Positions 41,656 through 50,537 of a stretch of DNA of 64,000 nt are shown piece after piece. This DNA is from Pseudomonas cichorii. GTDB lineage: Bacteria; Pseudomonadota; Gammaproteobacteria; Pseudomonadales; Pseudomonadaceae. Below the pieces are notes generated by a model, which worked only from the letters and a program-made list of their open reading frames with translations, was not told the DNA's origin and did not search any database. The stretch lies in assembly GCF_018343775.1 (NCBI RefSeq), contig NZ_CP074349.1:4206001-4270000 (forward strand), given 5' to 3'. Each line of letters opens with the position of its first letter. The first letter of the stretch is position 1. The position numbers were made by a program, and so were the translations under genes.

Positions 41656-42723
41656 ATGAAACACCTATTGTTGGCATCACTCCTCGGTTCCGCCATCGCC
41701 CTGAGTACCTCGGTTATGGCAGCGGACACAGACCTCAAGACGCTGGAAGCCGCAGCCAGAACCGAAGGCGCGGTCAATAGCGTCGGCATGCCGGATGACT
41801 GGGCAAACTGGAAAGCCACCTGGGCCGACCTGGAAAGCAAGTACGGCCTCAAGCACATGGACACTGACATGAGCTCGGCTCAGGAAGTGGCCAAGTTCGA
41901 TGCGGAAAAAGACAACGCCAGCGCCGACATCGGCGACGTGGGTGCAGCCTTCGGCCCGATTGCCGTTGCCAAGGGCGTCACCCAGCCCTATAAACCAAGC
42001 ACCTGGGAACAGGTTCCGGACTGGGCCAAGGACAAGGACGGTCACTGGGCACTGGCTTACACCGGCACCATCGCCTTCATCGTCAACAAAAAGCTGCTGC
42101 ACGGTTCTGAAGTACCGACCAAATGGTCCGACCTCAAGAGCGGCAAATACATGGTCACCATCGGTGACGTGAGCACCGCCGCCCAGGCCGCCAACGGTGT
42201 ACTGGCGGCTTCCATCGCCATGAAAGGCGACGAGAGCAACATCGCTCCAGGCCTGCAACTGTTCACCGAGCTGGCCAGGCAGAAACGCCTGGCACTCAAC
42301 AATCCGAATATCCAGAGCATGGAGAAAGGTGAAGTCGAAGTCGGTATCGTCTGGGACTTCAACGGCCTGAGCTACAAGGCCAAGATGACCAACCCGGACG
42401 ATTACGTGGTGCTGATCCCGTCCGATGGCTCGGTGATTTCCGGCTACACCACCATCATCAACAAATACGCCAAACACCCGAACGCGGCCAAACTGGCGCG
42501 TGAATACATCTTCAGCGACGCTGGCCAGATCAACCTGGCCAAAGGCAACGCACGTCCGATTCGTGCCGAGCACCTGACCCTGCCGGCAGAAGTCCAGGCC
42601 AAACTGCTGCCAAACGAGCAGTACAAGGGCGTGACGCCAATCAAGAATGCTGCGGCGTGGGAAGCGACTTCCAAGAAGCTGCCACAGATGTGGAACGAGC
42701 AAGTCATCGTCGAAATGAACTGA
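41656..42723 (+). CDS. ABC transporter substrate-binding protein, phosphonate/organophosphate-type operon
   Basis: A 355-residue periplasmic protein with a signal peptide (MKHLLLASLLGSAIALSTSV, cleavage near VMA-ADT). It belongs to the extracellular solute-binding family used for polyamines, iron and 2-aminoethylphosphonate (DIGDVGAAFGPIAVAKGVTQ, VEVGIVWDFNGLSYKAKM). Operon order (binding protein, phosphatase-superfamily enzyme, two permeases, ATPase, HAD phosphatase) and the PhnF-like regulator point to uptake of a phosphorus-containing organic compound. The ligand is not visible. An AAAAGGAGA ribosome-binding site precedes the ATG. Confidence 0.82.
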   Translation: MKHLLLASLLGSAIALSTSVMAADTDLKTLEAAARTEGAVNSVGMPDDWANWKATWADLESKYGLKHMDTDMSSAQEVAKFDAEKDNASADIGDVGAAFGPIAVAKGVTQPYKPSTWEQVPDWAKDKDGHWALAYTGTIAFIVNKKLLHGSEVPTKWSDLKSGKYMVTIGDVSTAAQAANGVLAASIAMKGDESNIAPGLQLFTELARQKRLALNNPNIQSMEKGEVEVGIVWDFNGLSYKAKMTNPDDYVVLIPSDGSVISGYTTIINKYAKHPNAAKLAREYIFSDAGQINLAKGNARPIRAEHLTLPAEVQAKLLPNEQYKGVTPIKNAAAWEATSKKLPQMWNEQVIVEMN

Positions 42724-42814
42724 TCCGACACACGCTTGAGGGCGAGTCAGCCTGGCTGCTCGCCCGTTTCCCCCGTAACACCCTTGTATCAATTGCAGTT
42801 GGAGCGACCCGCTC

Positions 42815-43621
42815 ATGAAACACAATGTCATCCTCATCGTGCTCGATGGCCTCAACTACGAAGTGGCAAGGCATGCGATGGGTCATCTCCAGGCTTACAG
42901 CAGTGCAGGACGGGCCGCGCTGTACAAGCTTGAATCCGAGTTGCCGGCGCTGTCGCGCCCTTTGTACGAATGCATTCTGACCGGGGTCACGCCCCTCGAA
43001 AGCGGCATTGTGCACAACCAGGTTTCACGCCTGTCCAACCAGCGCAGCATGTTCCACTACGCCACCGATGCCGGGCTCACCACGGCAGCGGCGGCTTATC
43101 ACTGGGTCAGCGAGCTGTATAACCGAACGCCGTTCAACGCCGCCCGCGACCGTCATACCGACAACCTGGCGCTGCCGATTCAGCACGGGCACTTTTACTA
43201 CGCCGACCATTACCCCGATTCGCACCTGTTTGCCGACGCCGAAAGCCTGCGGGTCAAGCACGCACCGAATCTGTTGTTGATCCACCCCATGAATATCGAC
43301 GACGCCGGCCACAAGCACGGCCTCGACAGCCCGCAATACCGTAACAGCGCACGCAGCGCCGACATCCTGATTGCCGATTACCTGCAACGCTGGCTCGATG
43401 CCGGTTATCAGGTACTGGTCACCGCCGATCACGGCATGAACAACGATCGATCACATAACGGGCTACTCCCCGAAGAACGTGAAGTACCGCTGTTCGTGCT
43501 GGGCGATGCATTCAGCCTCGATGCCCAGGCAGCCCCCAGACAAACCGAGCTATGCGGCACTGTCTGCGAACTGCTAGGCGTGCCCCACGACAAACCGGTA
43601 TGCCGGGAGATCCTCAATTGA
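42815..43621 (+). CDS. alkaline-phosphatase-superfamily hydrolase
   Basis: A 268-residue protein of the nucleotide pyrophosphatase/phosphodiesterase-like branch. Metal ligands are in ILIVLDGLNYE (aspartate ~11), NIDDAGHKHG (aspartate and histidine) and TADHGMNND (aspartate-histidine). The nucleophile region is ALSRPLYECILTG, where Ser47-type serine replaces the usual threonine. No signal peptide is present, so it acts in the cytosol, after import. It probably splits a phosphodiester, phosphomonoester or phosphonate brought in by the ABC transporter whose genes surround it. Confidence 0.82.
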   Translation: MKHNVILIVLDGLNYEVARHAMGHLQAYSSAGRAALYKLESELPALSRPLYECILTGVTPLESGIVHNQVSRLSNQRSMFHYATDAGLTTAAAAYHWVSELYNRTPFNAARDRHTDNLALPIQHGHFYYADHYPDSHLFADAESLRVKHAPNLLLIHPMNIDDAGHKHGLDSPQYRNSARSADILIADYLQRWLDAGYQVLVTADHGMNNDRSHNGLLPEEREVPLFVLGDAFSLDAQAAPRQTELCGTVCELLGVPHDKPVCREILN

Positions 43622-44460
43622 CTACCAACAATCGTGGTAAATGGCTCGGGCTGCTATGCCTGCTGCCGTTTGCCCTGTTCTTCATCGTGTTTCAAATTGC
43701 GCCGCTGGCCTGGGTGGCGATCAACAGCCTGCACTCCGAAACAGGCTGGGGGTTTGACAACTTCGCCAAGGCATTCAATTCCCGCTTCTATCGCCAGGCC
43801 ATTCAGTTCAGCCTGGAGATCAGTTTCTGGTCCAGCCTGTTCGGCATCGTGATCGCGGTACTGGGCAGCCACTCGCTGCGCAACGTGGATTCGCGGCTGC
43901 GGGATTTCGTCAACTCCTTCGCCAACATGACCAGCAACTTCTCGGGTGTGCCCCTGGCCTTTGCATTCATCATCCTGCTGGGTTTCAACGGGGCCGTGAC
44001 GTTGATGCTCAAGAAGGCCGGGATCATTGAAGACTTCAACCTGTATTCCAAAACCGGCCTGATCATTCTCTACACCTATTTCCAGATCCCGCTGGGCGTA
44101 TTGCTGCTCTACCCGGCCTTCGATGCCTTGCGCGAAGACTGGCGCGAGTCCTCGGCCTTGCTCGGTGCCAGCAGCTTCCAGTACTGGCGCTATATCGGCC
44201 TGCCGGTCCTGGCGCCTGCGCTGCTGGGAACCTTCGTGATTCTGCTGGCCAATGCCTTGGGGGCTTATGCCACCGTTTACGCCTTGACCACCGGCAACTT
44301 CAACGTGCTGCCCATCCGCATCGCAGCCATGGTTTCCGGGGATATCAGCCTTGATCCGAACATGGCCAGTGCCCTGGCAATGATTCTGGTCGGGCTGATG
44401 ACGCTGGTCACGGTCGTTCATCAATGGTTGCTGAAGAGGAGCTACCATGTCTCGCGCTGA
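43618..44460 (+). CDS. ABC transporter permease
   Basis: A 280-residue inner-membrane protein with about six membrane segments and the binding-protein-dependent transport signature ESSALLGASSFQYWRYIGLP (EAA loop contacting the ATPase). A TTG start at 43618 is preferred: it overlaps the previous stop as TTGA and follows a GGGAG site at 8 nt; an ATG at 43600 is the alternative. It pairs with the permease at 44447. Confidence 0.88.
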   Translation: MTTNNRGKWLGLLCLLPFALFFIVFQIAPLAWVAINSLHSETGWGFDNFAKAFNSRFYRQAIQFSLEISFWSSLFGIVIAVLGSHSLRNVDSRLRDFVNSFANMTSNFSGVPLAFAFIILLGFNGAVTLMLKKAGIIEDFNLYSKTGLIILYTYFQIPLGVLLLYPAFDALREDWRESSALLGASSFQYWRYIGLPVLAPALLGTFVILLANALGAYATVYALTTGNFNVLPIRIAAMVSGDISLDPNMASALAMILVGLMTLVTVVHQWLLKRSYHVSR

Positions 44461-45244
44461 AAGAGGTCCCGCCGGGATCTACCACCGCTTCGTGGTGTAT
44501 GTCCTGTTCCTGATCCTGCTGCTGCCACTGGCTGGCACGCTGCTGTATTCACTGTCCACCAGTTGGTCGGCGAGCATTCTGCCCAGCGGCCTGACCTTCA
44601 AGTGGTACATCGCACTGTGGAGCGACCCGCGCTTTCTCACTGCATTCGGTCAGTCGCTGCTGGTCTGTGTGGGCGCCCTGATTCTGTCGGTGGTGCTGAT
44701 CCTGCCGCTGCTGTTCGTGGTGCATTACCACTTCCCGCGCCTGGATGCGCTGATGAACATCCTGATTCTGCTGCCCTTCGCCGTGCCACCCGTGGCCTCG
44801 GCCGTGGGCTTGCTGCAACTCTATGGCTCCGGGCCGTTTGCCATGGTCGGCACGCCCTGGATTCTGATTGGCTGCTACTTCACCGTCGCACTGCCGTTCA
44901 TGTATCGGGCCATCAGCAACAACTTGCAGGCGATCAACCTCACCGACCTGATGGACGCCGCCCAGTTGCTGGGCGCCAATACCTGGCAGGCGGCTTTCAT
45001 GGTGGTGCTGCCCAACCTGCGCAAAGGCCTGCTGGTCGCGTTGCTGCTGTCGTTCTCCTTCCTGTTCGGCGAGTTCGTATTCGCCAACCTGCTGGTCGGC
45101 ACTCGCTATGAAACCCTGCAGGTGTACCTCAACAACATGCGCAACAGCAGCGGGCACTTCAACAGTGCGCTGGTGATCTCTTATTTCCTCTTCGTGCTGG
45201 TGCTGACCTGGGCCGCCAACCGACTGAACAAGGACAAAGACTGA
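44447..45244 (+). CDS. ABC transporter permease
   Basis: A 265-residue inner-membrane protein with six predicted segments and the EAA-type loop MDAAQLLGANTWQAAFMVVL followed by LPNLRKG. It overlaps the first permease gene by 14 nt and is followed after 1 nt by the ATPase gene. The two permeases form the channel for the substrate delivered by the binding protein at 41656. Confidence 0.88.
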   Translation: MSRAERGPAGIYHRFVVYVLFLILLLPLAGTLLYSLSTSWSASILPSGLTFKWYIALWSDPRFLTAFGQSLLVCVGALILSVVLILPLLFVVHYHFPRLDALMNILILLPFAVPPVASAVGLLQLYGSGPFAMVGTPWILIGCYFTVALPFMYRAISNNLQAINLTDLMDAAQLLGANTWQAAFMVVLPNLRKGLLVALLLSFSFLFGEFVFANLLVGTRYETLQVYLNNMRNSSGHFNSALVISYFLFVLVLTWAANRLNKDKD

Positions 45245-45245
45245 T

Positions 45246-46235
45246 ATGAGTTTTGTCAGTATCGAAAACCTGCAGAAAAGCTACGCAAGCACAGCGGTGT
45301 TCAGTGACATCAACTGCACGATCGAACGCGGTGAATTCGTTACCCTGCTCGGCCCGTCGGGCTGCGGCAAGTCGACCCTGCTGCGTTGCATCGCCGGGCT
45401 GACGTCAGTGAACAGCGGTAGCATCCTGCTCGATGGTCAGGACCTGGTGCCGCTTACTCCGCAAAAGCGCAACATCGGCATGGTGTTCCAGAGCTATGCG
45501 CTGTTCCCCAACATGACTGTGGAGCAAAACGTAGCGTTCGGCCTGCGCATCCAGAAGGTCAACGCCGACGACACTCACAAGCGGGTCGCCGACGTGCTGA
45601 AGCTGGTCGAGCTGACCGACTTCGCCAGCCGCTACCCGCACCAGATGTCCGGCGGCCAGTGCCAGCGCGTCGCTCTGGCCCGCTCGCTGGTCACTCGCCC
45701 TCGCCTGCTGCTGCTCGACGAGCCGCTGTCGGCGCTGGATGCGCGGATTCGCAAACACCTGCGCGAACAGATCCGCGCCATCCAGCGCGAACTGGGCCTG
45801 ACCACGATTTTCGTCACCCACGACCAGGAAGAAGCGCTGACCCTGTCAGACCGCATTTTCCTGATGAACCAGGGTCGAATCGTCCAGAGCGGCGATGCCG
45901 AAACCCTCTACACCGCGCCGGCAGACGTCTTTGCCGCGGGCTTCATCGGCAACTACAACCTGCTTGAACCCGATGACGCCTCCCGCCTGATGCAGCGCCC
46001 GATCAACAGCCGCGTCGCGATCCGCCCTGAAGCCATCCAGCTCAGCCTGACCGGCGCACTGGAAGGCGAAGTTCTCAGTCACAGCCTGCTGGGTAACGTG
46101 ATCCGCTATCGTGTCCAGGCACGAGACGTGGAACTGGTGGTCGACGTACTCAACCGCAGTGCAGAAGATCTACACCCCGATGGGCGACGCGTGAGCCTCA
46201 AGATAGAGCTTTCGGCGTTATGTGAGGTGGCTTGA
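45246..46235 (+). CDS. ABC transporter ATP-binding protein
   Basis: A 329-residue ATPase of the PotA/FbpC type: Walker A GPSGCGKST (about residues 36-44), Q-loop MVFQSYALFP, signature MSGGQCQRVALARSL (C in place of the more usual Q after SGGQ), Walker B LLLLDEPLSALD, and H-loop FVTHDQEEA. A C-terminal TOBE-like domain (RVAIRPEAIQLSLTG) follows at about residue 255. It energises import through the two permeases. Confidence 0.93.
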   Translation: MSFVSIENLQKSYASTAVFSDINCTIERGEFVTLLGPSGCGKSTLLRCIAGLTSVNSGSILLDGQDLVPLTPQKRNIGMVFQSYALFPNMTVEQNVAFGLRIQKVNADDTHKRVADVLKLVELTDFASRYPHQMSGGQCQRVALARSLVTRPRLLLLDEPLSALDARIRKHLREQIRAIQRELGLTTIFVTHDQEEALTLSDRIFLMNQGRIVQSGDAETLYTAPADVFAAGFIGNYNLLEPDDASRLMQRPINSRVAIRPEAIQLSLTGALEGEVLSHSLLGNVIRYRVQARDVELVVDVLNRSAEDLHPDGRRVSLKIELSALCEVA

Positions 46236-46294
46236 AGGCAGCGGCAAGCTGCAAGCCCCCCACTCACCCGAACAACAAACCTAAGGAGGCGTGC

Positions 46295-46948
46295 ATGCCT
46301 TTAGCAATTTTCGATCTGGACGAAACCCTGATCGGCGGCGACTGCGCCAGTTTGTGGAGCGAACAGATGGGCCGCCTGGGCTGGGTCGATCCCGAGTCTT
46401 TCATGCAACGCAACAATGAACTGATGGCCGCCTATAGCGCGGGCAATCTGGCCATGGAAGATTACATGGCGTTCAGCTTGGAGCCTATGGCAGGCCGTAC
46501 GCCAGAGGAAGTCGATCATCTGGTCGGCCCCTGGGTGGAAGACGTCATTGAACCGATCATCTACAGCGACGCCTGCAAATGCATCGCGCAGCATCGGGCC
46601 AAAGGCGACCGCATTCTGGTGATCTCTGCGTCTGGCGTACACCTGGTCAAACCCATTGCCGAGCGTCTGGGCATCGATGAAGTGCTGGGGATCGAGCTGG
46701 ATGTGCAGAACGGCGTCTACAGCGGTGCAACCGTCGGCGTGCTGACCTACCGCGAAGGCAAGATCACCCGCCTGATGGACTGGCTGGACGCCGAAGGTGA
46801 AAACCTCGAAGGTGCCAGTTTCTACTCCGACTCACGCAACGACCTGCCATTGCTGCTCAAGGTTGACTATCCCAATGTGGTCAACCCTGATGCCGTGCTG
46901 CGTGAACATGCCGAAAAGGCTGGCTGGCCGGTGCATGACTGGAAGTAA
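46295..46948 (+). CDS. HAD-IB family phosphatase
   Basis: A 217-residue haloacid-dehalogenase-type phosphatase. The nucleophile motif is IFDLDETLIGGDC (aspartate ~7), the second motif ILVISASG, and the late YSDSRNDLPLL gives the third and fourth motifs. It resembles phosphoserine phosphatase (SerB-like subclass IB) but has a different cap. An AAGGAGG site precedes the ATG at 46295. As the last gene of the importer operon it may remove phosphate from the imported compound or a product of the upstream hydrolase. Confidence 0.85.
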   Translation: MPLAIFDLDETLIGGDCASLWSEQMGRLGWVDPESFMQRNNELMAAYSAGNLAMEDYMAFSLEPMAGRTPEEVDHLVGPWVEDVIEPIIYSDACKCIAQHRAKGDRILVISASGVHLVKPIAERLGIDEVLGIELDVQNGVYSGATVGVLTYREGKITRLMDWLDAEGENLEGASFYSDSRNDLPLLLKVDYPNVVNPDAVLREHAEKAGWPVHDWK

Positions 46949-47065
46949 TCCCGTCATGCATTAAAACGCCGTGCAGGATTCATTCACGAATATATTCGCC
47001 CCTGCACACGATGAGTGAGGGCGCCGCAGAACGCGACGTGGGTGATCTCCTGCACGGCAATGGAG

Positions 47066-48028
47066 CTAAACGAGGCTCTCGTCGATCACCAGCACAATCT
47101 TGCCCGACACCTGATTGGTCGCCAGCTCCGCAAAGGCAGCTTCGGCGTCCTTGATCGGGAAGGTCCTGGCCAGTTGCGGCTTGAGGCGTCCTTCAGTGAA
47201 TAACGGCCAGACGTGCTGGCCCAGGTCACTGAGCAGGTCCGCCTTGAACTGCTCGCCACGGCTGCGCAAGGTCGACCCGAGAACCTGGATACGCTTGCCC
47301 AACACTTGAGCCAGGTCTACCTGTGCCTCGCGCCCGCCCATCAGGCCGATCAGCACCCAGCGACCATCGAGCCCCAGCAGCTTGACGTTCAGGGCCGCGT
47401 AATTGGCGCCGACCGGGTCGAGGATTACATCGAAGGGGGCGAAGTCATTCAGGCTTTCCAGACTGTCGCTGCGCACGACACCACCCTGGGCACCCAGTTC
47501 GACACAATACGCCAGACGCTCGGTGGAGCCGACGCTGACCCATACCGGGCTGCCAAACGCCTTGCAGAGCTGAATGCCAGCAGAACCGACGCCACTTGCT
47601 CCGGCGTGCAGCAAGACTTTTTCACCAGGCTTCAGGCCTGCCAGTTGAAACAGATTCAGCCATGCCGTGGCATAGACTTCCGGGATCGCGGCGGCTTCAT
47701 GCAGCGACAGCCCCTCGGGCACGGGCAGCACATGACGCGCGTCGACCACCACCTCTTCAGCCATGGCACCGCCCGCCAACAACGCGCAGACGCGGTCTCC
47801 GACCTGCCAGGAAGTGCCCGGCCCGACTTCGTCGATCACACCCGAGCACTCAAGCCCCAGAACCGAGCTAACGCCTGGGGGTGGCGGATACAGCCCGGCA
47901 CGCTGCAACAAATCGGCCCGATTCAGGCCCGCAGCGGCCACTTTGATACGAACCTGCCCCACATCAAGAGCCGGACTTGGCTCTTCGACCCATTCCACAC
48001 GTCCTTCAACGCCTTGTAATACCTTCAC
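47066..48028 (-). CDS. NAD(P)H-quinone oxidoreductase, zinc-free MDR family
   Basis: A 320-residue enzyme of the quinone-oxidoreductase (PIG3/QorA) type: GLNRADLLQRAGLYPPPPGV near the N-terminus, dinucleotide-binding LLHAGASGVGSAGIQLCKAF at about 140-160, and GGREAQVDLAQVLGKRIQVL. It reduces quinones with NADPH. A GTG start at 48028 is chosen because GGAGG lies 5 nt before it; an in-frame ATG further upstream lacks this. Its first ~25 bp and its upstream region are repeated at 50376-50489, which shows local duplication. Confidence 0.85.
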   Translation of the reverse strand: MKVLQGVEGRVEWVEEPSPALDVGQVRIKVAAAGLNRADLLQRAGLYPPPPGVSSVLGLECSGVIDEVGPGTSWQVGDRVCALLAGGAMAEEVVVDARHVLPVPEGLSLHEAAAIPEVYATAWLNLFQLAGLKPGEKVLLHAGASGVGSAGIQLCKAFGSPVWVSVGSTERLAYCVELGAQGGVVRSDSLESLNDFAPFDVILDPVGANYAALNVKLLGLDGRWVLIGLMGGREAQVDLAQVLGKRIQVLGSTLRSRGEQFKADLLSDLGQHVWPLFTEGRLKPQLARTFPIKDAEAAFAELATNQVSGKIVLVIDESLV

Positions 48029-48116
48029 AGTGCCTCCGTCGTGAGTCAGAACTGAGCCCAAGGCAGCCACCCCGGGCTTTTGCATTATGCGACCGTGTCC
48101 ACGAACGGGCGACCTT
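48004..48116. repeat. direct repeat, copy 1 (start of quinone oxidoreductase gene and upstream DNA)
   Basis: This segment is about 80% identical to 50376-50489 in the same orientation; shared words include CCTTCACAGTGCCTCC, ACTGAGCCC and GGGCTTTTGCATTATGCG. The two copies flank the Ig-like gene and its small upstream ORF. Confidence 0.8.
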
Positions 48117-48237
48117 TAATCTGCCCGACTGTCCGGCACTGTCATTTCTGACAGTGACATGCAGATTCATCGGTTAAATACTCCCACGACACTGTCGCAT
48201 CGCAGGACTCCGGAAAGGATTTTGGAGGATTCAAGCC

Positions 48238-48360
48238 ATGGCCAGCACTCATCTGAAACACACGGCGTTCGATTGCATCGCCACGGCCTGCTCCCATCTC
48301 CAGCCCGCTACTCAATCGGCGGGTATCGCTGCGGTGTACCCACCTTCAAGGAAGTCATGA
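48238..48360 (+). CDS. possible 40-residue small protein
   Basis: In the 350-bp gap between the quinone oxidoreductase and the Ig-like gene, a 40-codon frame (MASTHLKHTAFDCIATACSH) follows a good GGAGG site. It ends 17 nt before the next ATG. The product has a few cysteines and no membrane segment. It may be a real small gene co-expressed with the Ig-like gene, or chance. Confidence 0.3.
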   Translation: MASTHLKHTAFDCIATACSHLQPATQSAGIAAVYPPSRKS

Positions 48361-48377
48361 CATAGCAGGAGCCATTC

Positions 48378-50222
48378 ATGAATACATCCTTTACCTCACT
48401 CAGCCAACAACCCGGGCAATTGCCCGCTCTGCAGATCCCGTCAATCGACCTCGGCGGAAACGATGGGTTGGGCTGGGTCCAACTCAAGGATCCGCAAAAA
48501 GGCGTAGCGCTGTTTGCGTTCACGCCAGTCGGTACGGCCAAAGGCGACCTCATCGAATTGTGGTGGAACGGCAAGGTCATCCAGAGCCTGCTCGCAAACC
48601 CTGATCGGGCCTCCATCGACTTTTCGGCGCTGCCTCAGGACATTCCCGATGAGCCGGAAGTTTGCGAGGTGTTCTACCGGATCACACCTGCTGCAGGCGG
48701 TACACCCGAGGATTCTCCCGTGCGCCAGGTACGGGTCAAACGCAGCGTACCTGGTGGCCTTGATACGGATAACCACACGCCCTACATCAATGACACTCTG
48801 GCACCTGTAGAAAATCTGCCCTCGAATATCGAGGTGCCAACAGACCTGCCGCTGACCATCCCCGCCTGGGACAACATGCAGGAAGGCGACGTTCTCCGTC
48901 TCTTCTGGGCGAGCAACGAATTCTTCGTCGAAAACCCGCCGCTGCCTGCGGACCAGACAGGCAAACCGCAAACCATCATCGTGAGCGCCGCGCTGCAGAA
49001 GGCTGCTGGCAACGGTAGCAATCTGGCGGTCTATTACGAGATCCGCGACGGGGTCAGCAACTGGTCGGGCTATTCGCTGGCTACGTTCACCCATGTCGAT
49101 ATCCTGGTGCTGCCTGCACCCAGCGTGCGCGAAGCGCCTGAAGGGGTACTGGATCCACTCCAGGCCGTGGCAGGCGCAACCGTGGTGGTAGCGTACCGCG
49201 GCATGCTCGACACCGATGATATCCGCATACGCTGGGACGGCCACGAGGATGCTACCGACCCTGTTTCGCAGCCCGGCAATCCGACCGGGAGTGTCGAGTT
49301 TACTGTCACGCCGGCTGCCATTGCCCCCACCCTGGGGAGCACACTGGAACTCATCTATGTCGTGACCCGTGATGCGGCCGAACTGGAGTCAGATGCCTTG
49401 CCTCTGACAGTAGAGACATTACCCGAATCGTCTCTGCCGACACCGAAAATCACCCAAGCCACGTACCCCAGCAAGGTACTGAAGGTCTTCGAATTAAATG
49501 ATGATGCCGATCTGACCGTCGCGGCCTGGCCGCTCATCGCATCAGGTCAGCGCATATGGCTGCGTTTTGAAGGCATCGCCCGCGATGGCTCGGACTATAA
49601 ATGGAATCACCCGGTCTGGCAGGACTTCGCGATCACCCATGATGCGGAGCAGAGCACTCAGGTGGCGTTGAGTGAACTGCAAAAACTCAAGAACAATAGC
49701 TACTTGCGACTGATCATGGAGGTATCGTTCGACAGCGGACTTACCAGAACACCGTTTCCGATCAATAGCCTGACAATTGTCTCTTATTACCCGGTAAGCG
49801 GTTCGGAGAACTGGGAAAGTTTTAACTTCCAGGAATTGCCTGTTGGACAAATAGTGAGGTGTTCGGATGACATGACTCTTTTGATCCGTCTAAGCCCGAT
49901 CCTGATTGCAGACCTCAGTGCAGCTCATCCTGCCTTCGGTAATCGCACCCTACAGGTCACAGGATATAACCAGTGCATACTCAACTTTTCCGGGTTGATC
50001 AAAACCCTGACGCTGTCTTACGTTGGCGCAGATCCAGTCACGGATCACATCACGTTCTACGACGCCAATAACAATTTTATCGTTGATGCACCACTGCAAT
50101 CCGCCTCAGGCACCGCTACCCGGACAATTCACCTTAGCCAGCCATGCCTTCATTGCACGGTATATATAGGCCAGCACACAGTACTCCTGGACAACCTGAG
50201 CTGGACGGAATGGGCCCCTTGA
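48378..50222 (+). CDS. 614-residue multi-domain Ig-like protein of unknown function
   Basis: A protein with at least four successive beta-sandwich repeats of ~105 residues (about 20-125, 130-235, 240-345 and 350-455), each with a W-x-G or W-x-N strand and a YxV/YxI strand (LIELWWNGKVIQSLL; VLRLFWASNEFF; DIRIRWDGHEDATD; IWLRFEGIARDG), and a C-terminal domain of a different kind (ENWESFNFQELPVGQIVRCS to LDNLSWTEW) that may bind carbohydrate. No signal peptide is visible. AGGAG precedes the ATG. The gene lies between two copies of a direct repeat. The protein at 40132 is a single-domain relative. Function is unknown. Confidence 0.7.
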   Translation: MNTSFTSLSQQPGQLPALQIPSIDLGGNDGLGWVQLKDPQKGVALFAFTPVGTAKGDLIELWWNGKVIQSLLANPDRASIDFSALPQDIPDEPEVCEVFYRITPAAGGTPEDSPVRQVRVKRSVPGGLDTDNHTPYINDTLAPVENLPSNIEVPTDLPLTIPAWDNMQEGDVLRLFWASNEFFVENPPLPADQTGKPQTIIVSAALQKAAGNGSNLAVYYEIRDGVSNWSGYSLATFTHVDILVLPAPSVREAPEGVLDPLQAVAGATVVVAYRGMLDTDDIRIRWDGHEDATDPVSQPGNPTGSVEFTVTPAAIAPTLGSTLELIYVVTRDAAELESDALPLTVETLPESSLPTPKITQATYPSKVLKVFELNDDADLTVAAWPLIASGQRIWLRFEGIARDGSDYKWNHPVWQDFAITHDAEQSTQVALSELQKLKNNSYLRLIMEVSFDSGLTRTPFPINSLTIVSYYPVSGSENWESFNFQELPVGQIVRCSDDMTLLIRLSPILIADLSAAHPAFGNRTLQVTGYNQCILNFSGLIKTLTLSYVGADPVTDHITFYDANNNFIVDAPLQSASGTATRTIHLSQPCLHCTVYIGQHTVLLDNLSWTEWAP

Positions 50223-50375
50223 GCCGGCGCCCGCCTCTGAAACGTTCGGAGGCGGGCCTCCACCAGAATCCGGCGGGACGTTGATGACATACATCTGTCC
50301 CGCCTCGTGCGCTGAGCCAAAGCTGAATGCTGGCTGAATCAACCCTGCCTGATGCGCTCAGCCCCGGCACATATG

Positions 50376-50489
50376 CTTCGACGCCTTGCAATGCCTTCAC
50401 AGTGCCTCCATAGTGAGTCCAGACTGAGCCCGTAGCTGTTTAGCCGGGCTTTTGCATTATGCGGCCGGGTCCGAAGGAACCGGCGACCT
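50376..50489. repeat. direct repeat, copy 2
   Basis: Second copy of the segment at 48004-48116. The gap 50223-50537 also holds, on the minus strand, a decayed frame whose first residues (KALQGVEAYV) match the start of the quinone oxidoreductase (KVLQGVEGRV) and then diverge, so it is a duplicated gene fragment rather than a gene. Confidence 0.8.
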
Positions 50490-50537
50490 CAAAGACGGCC
50501 TAATATGCGTTCTCACTTGTCACTGCGTCGAATCAGC

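Noticed and set aside
50134..50400. 88-codon minus-strand frame as a gene
   Set aside because: Its first residues copy the start of the quinone oxidoreductase and then diverge; it is a fragment of the duplicated segment.
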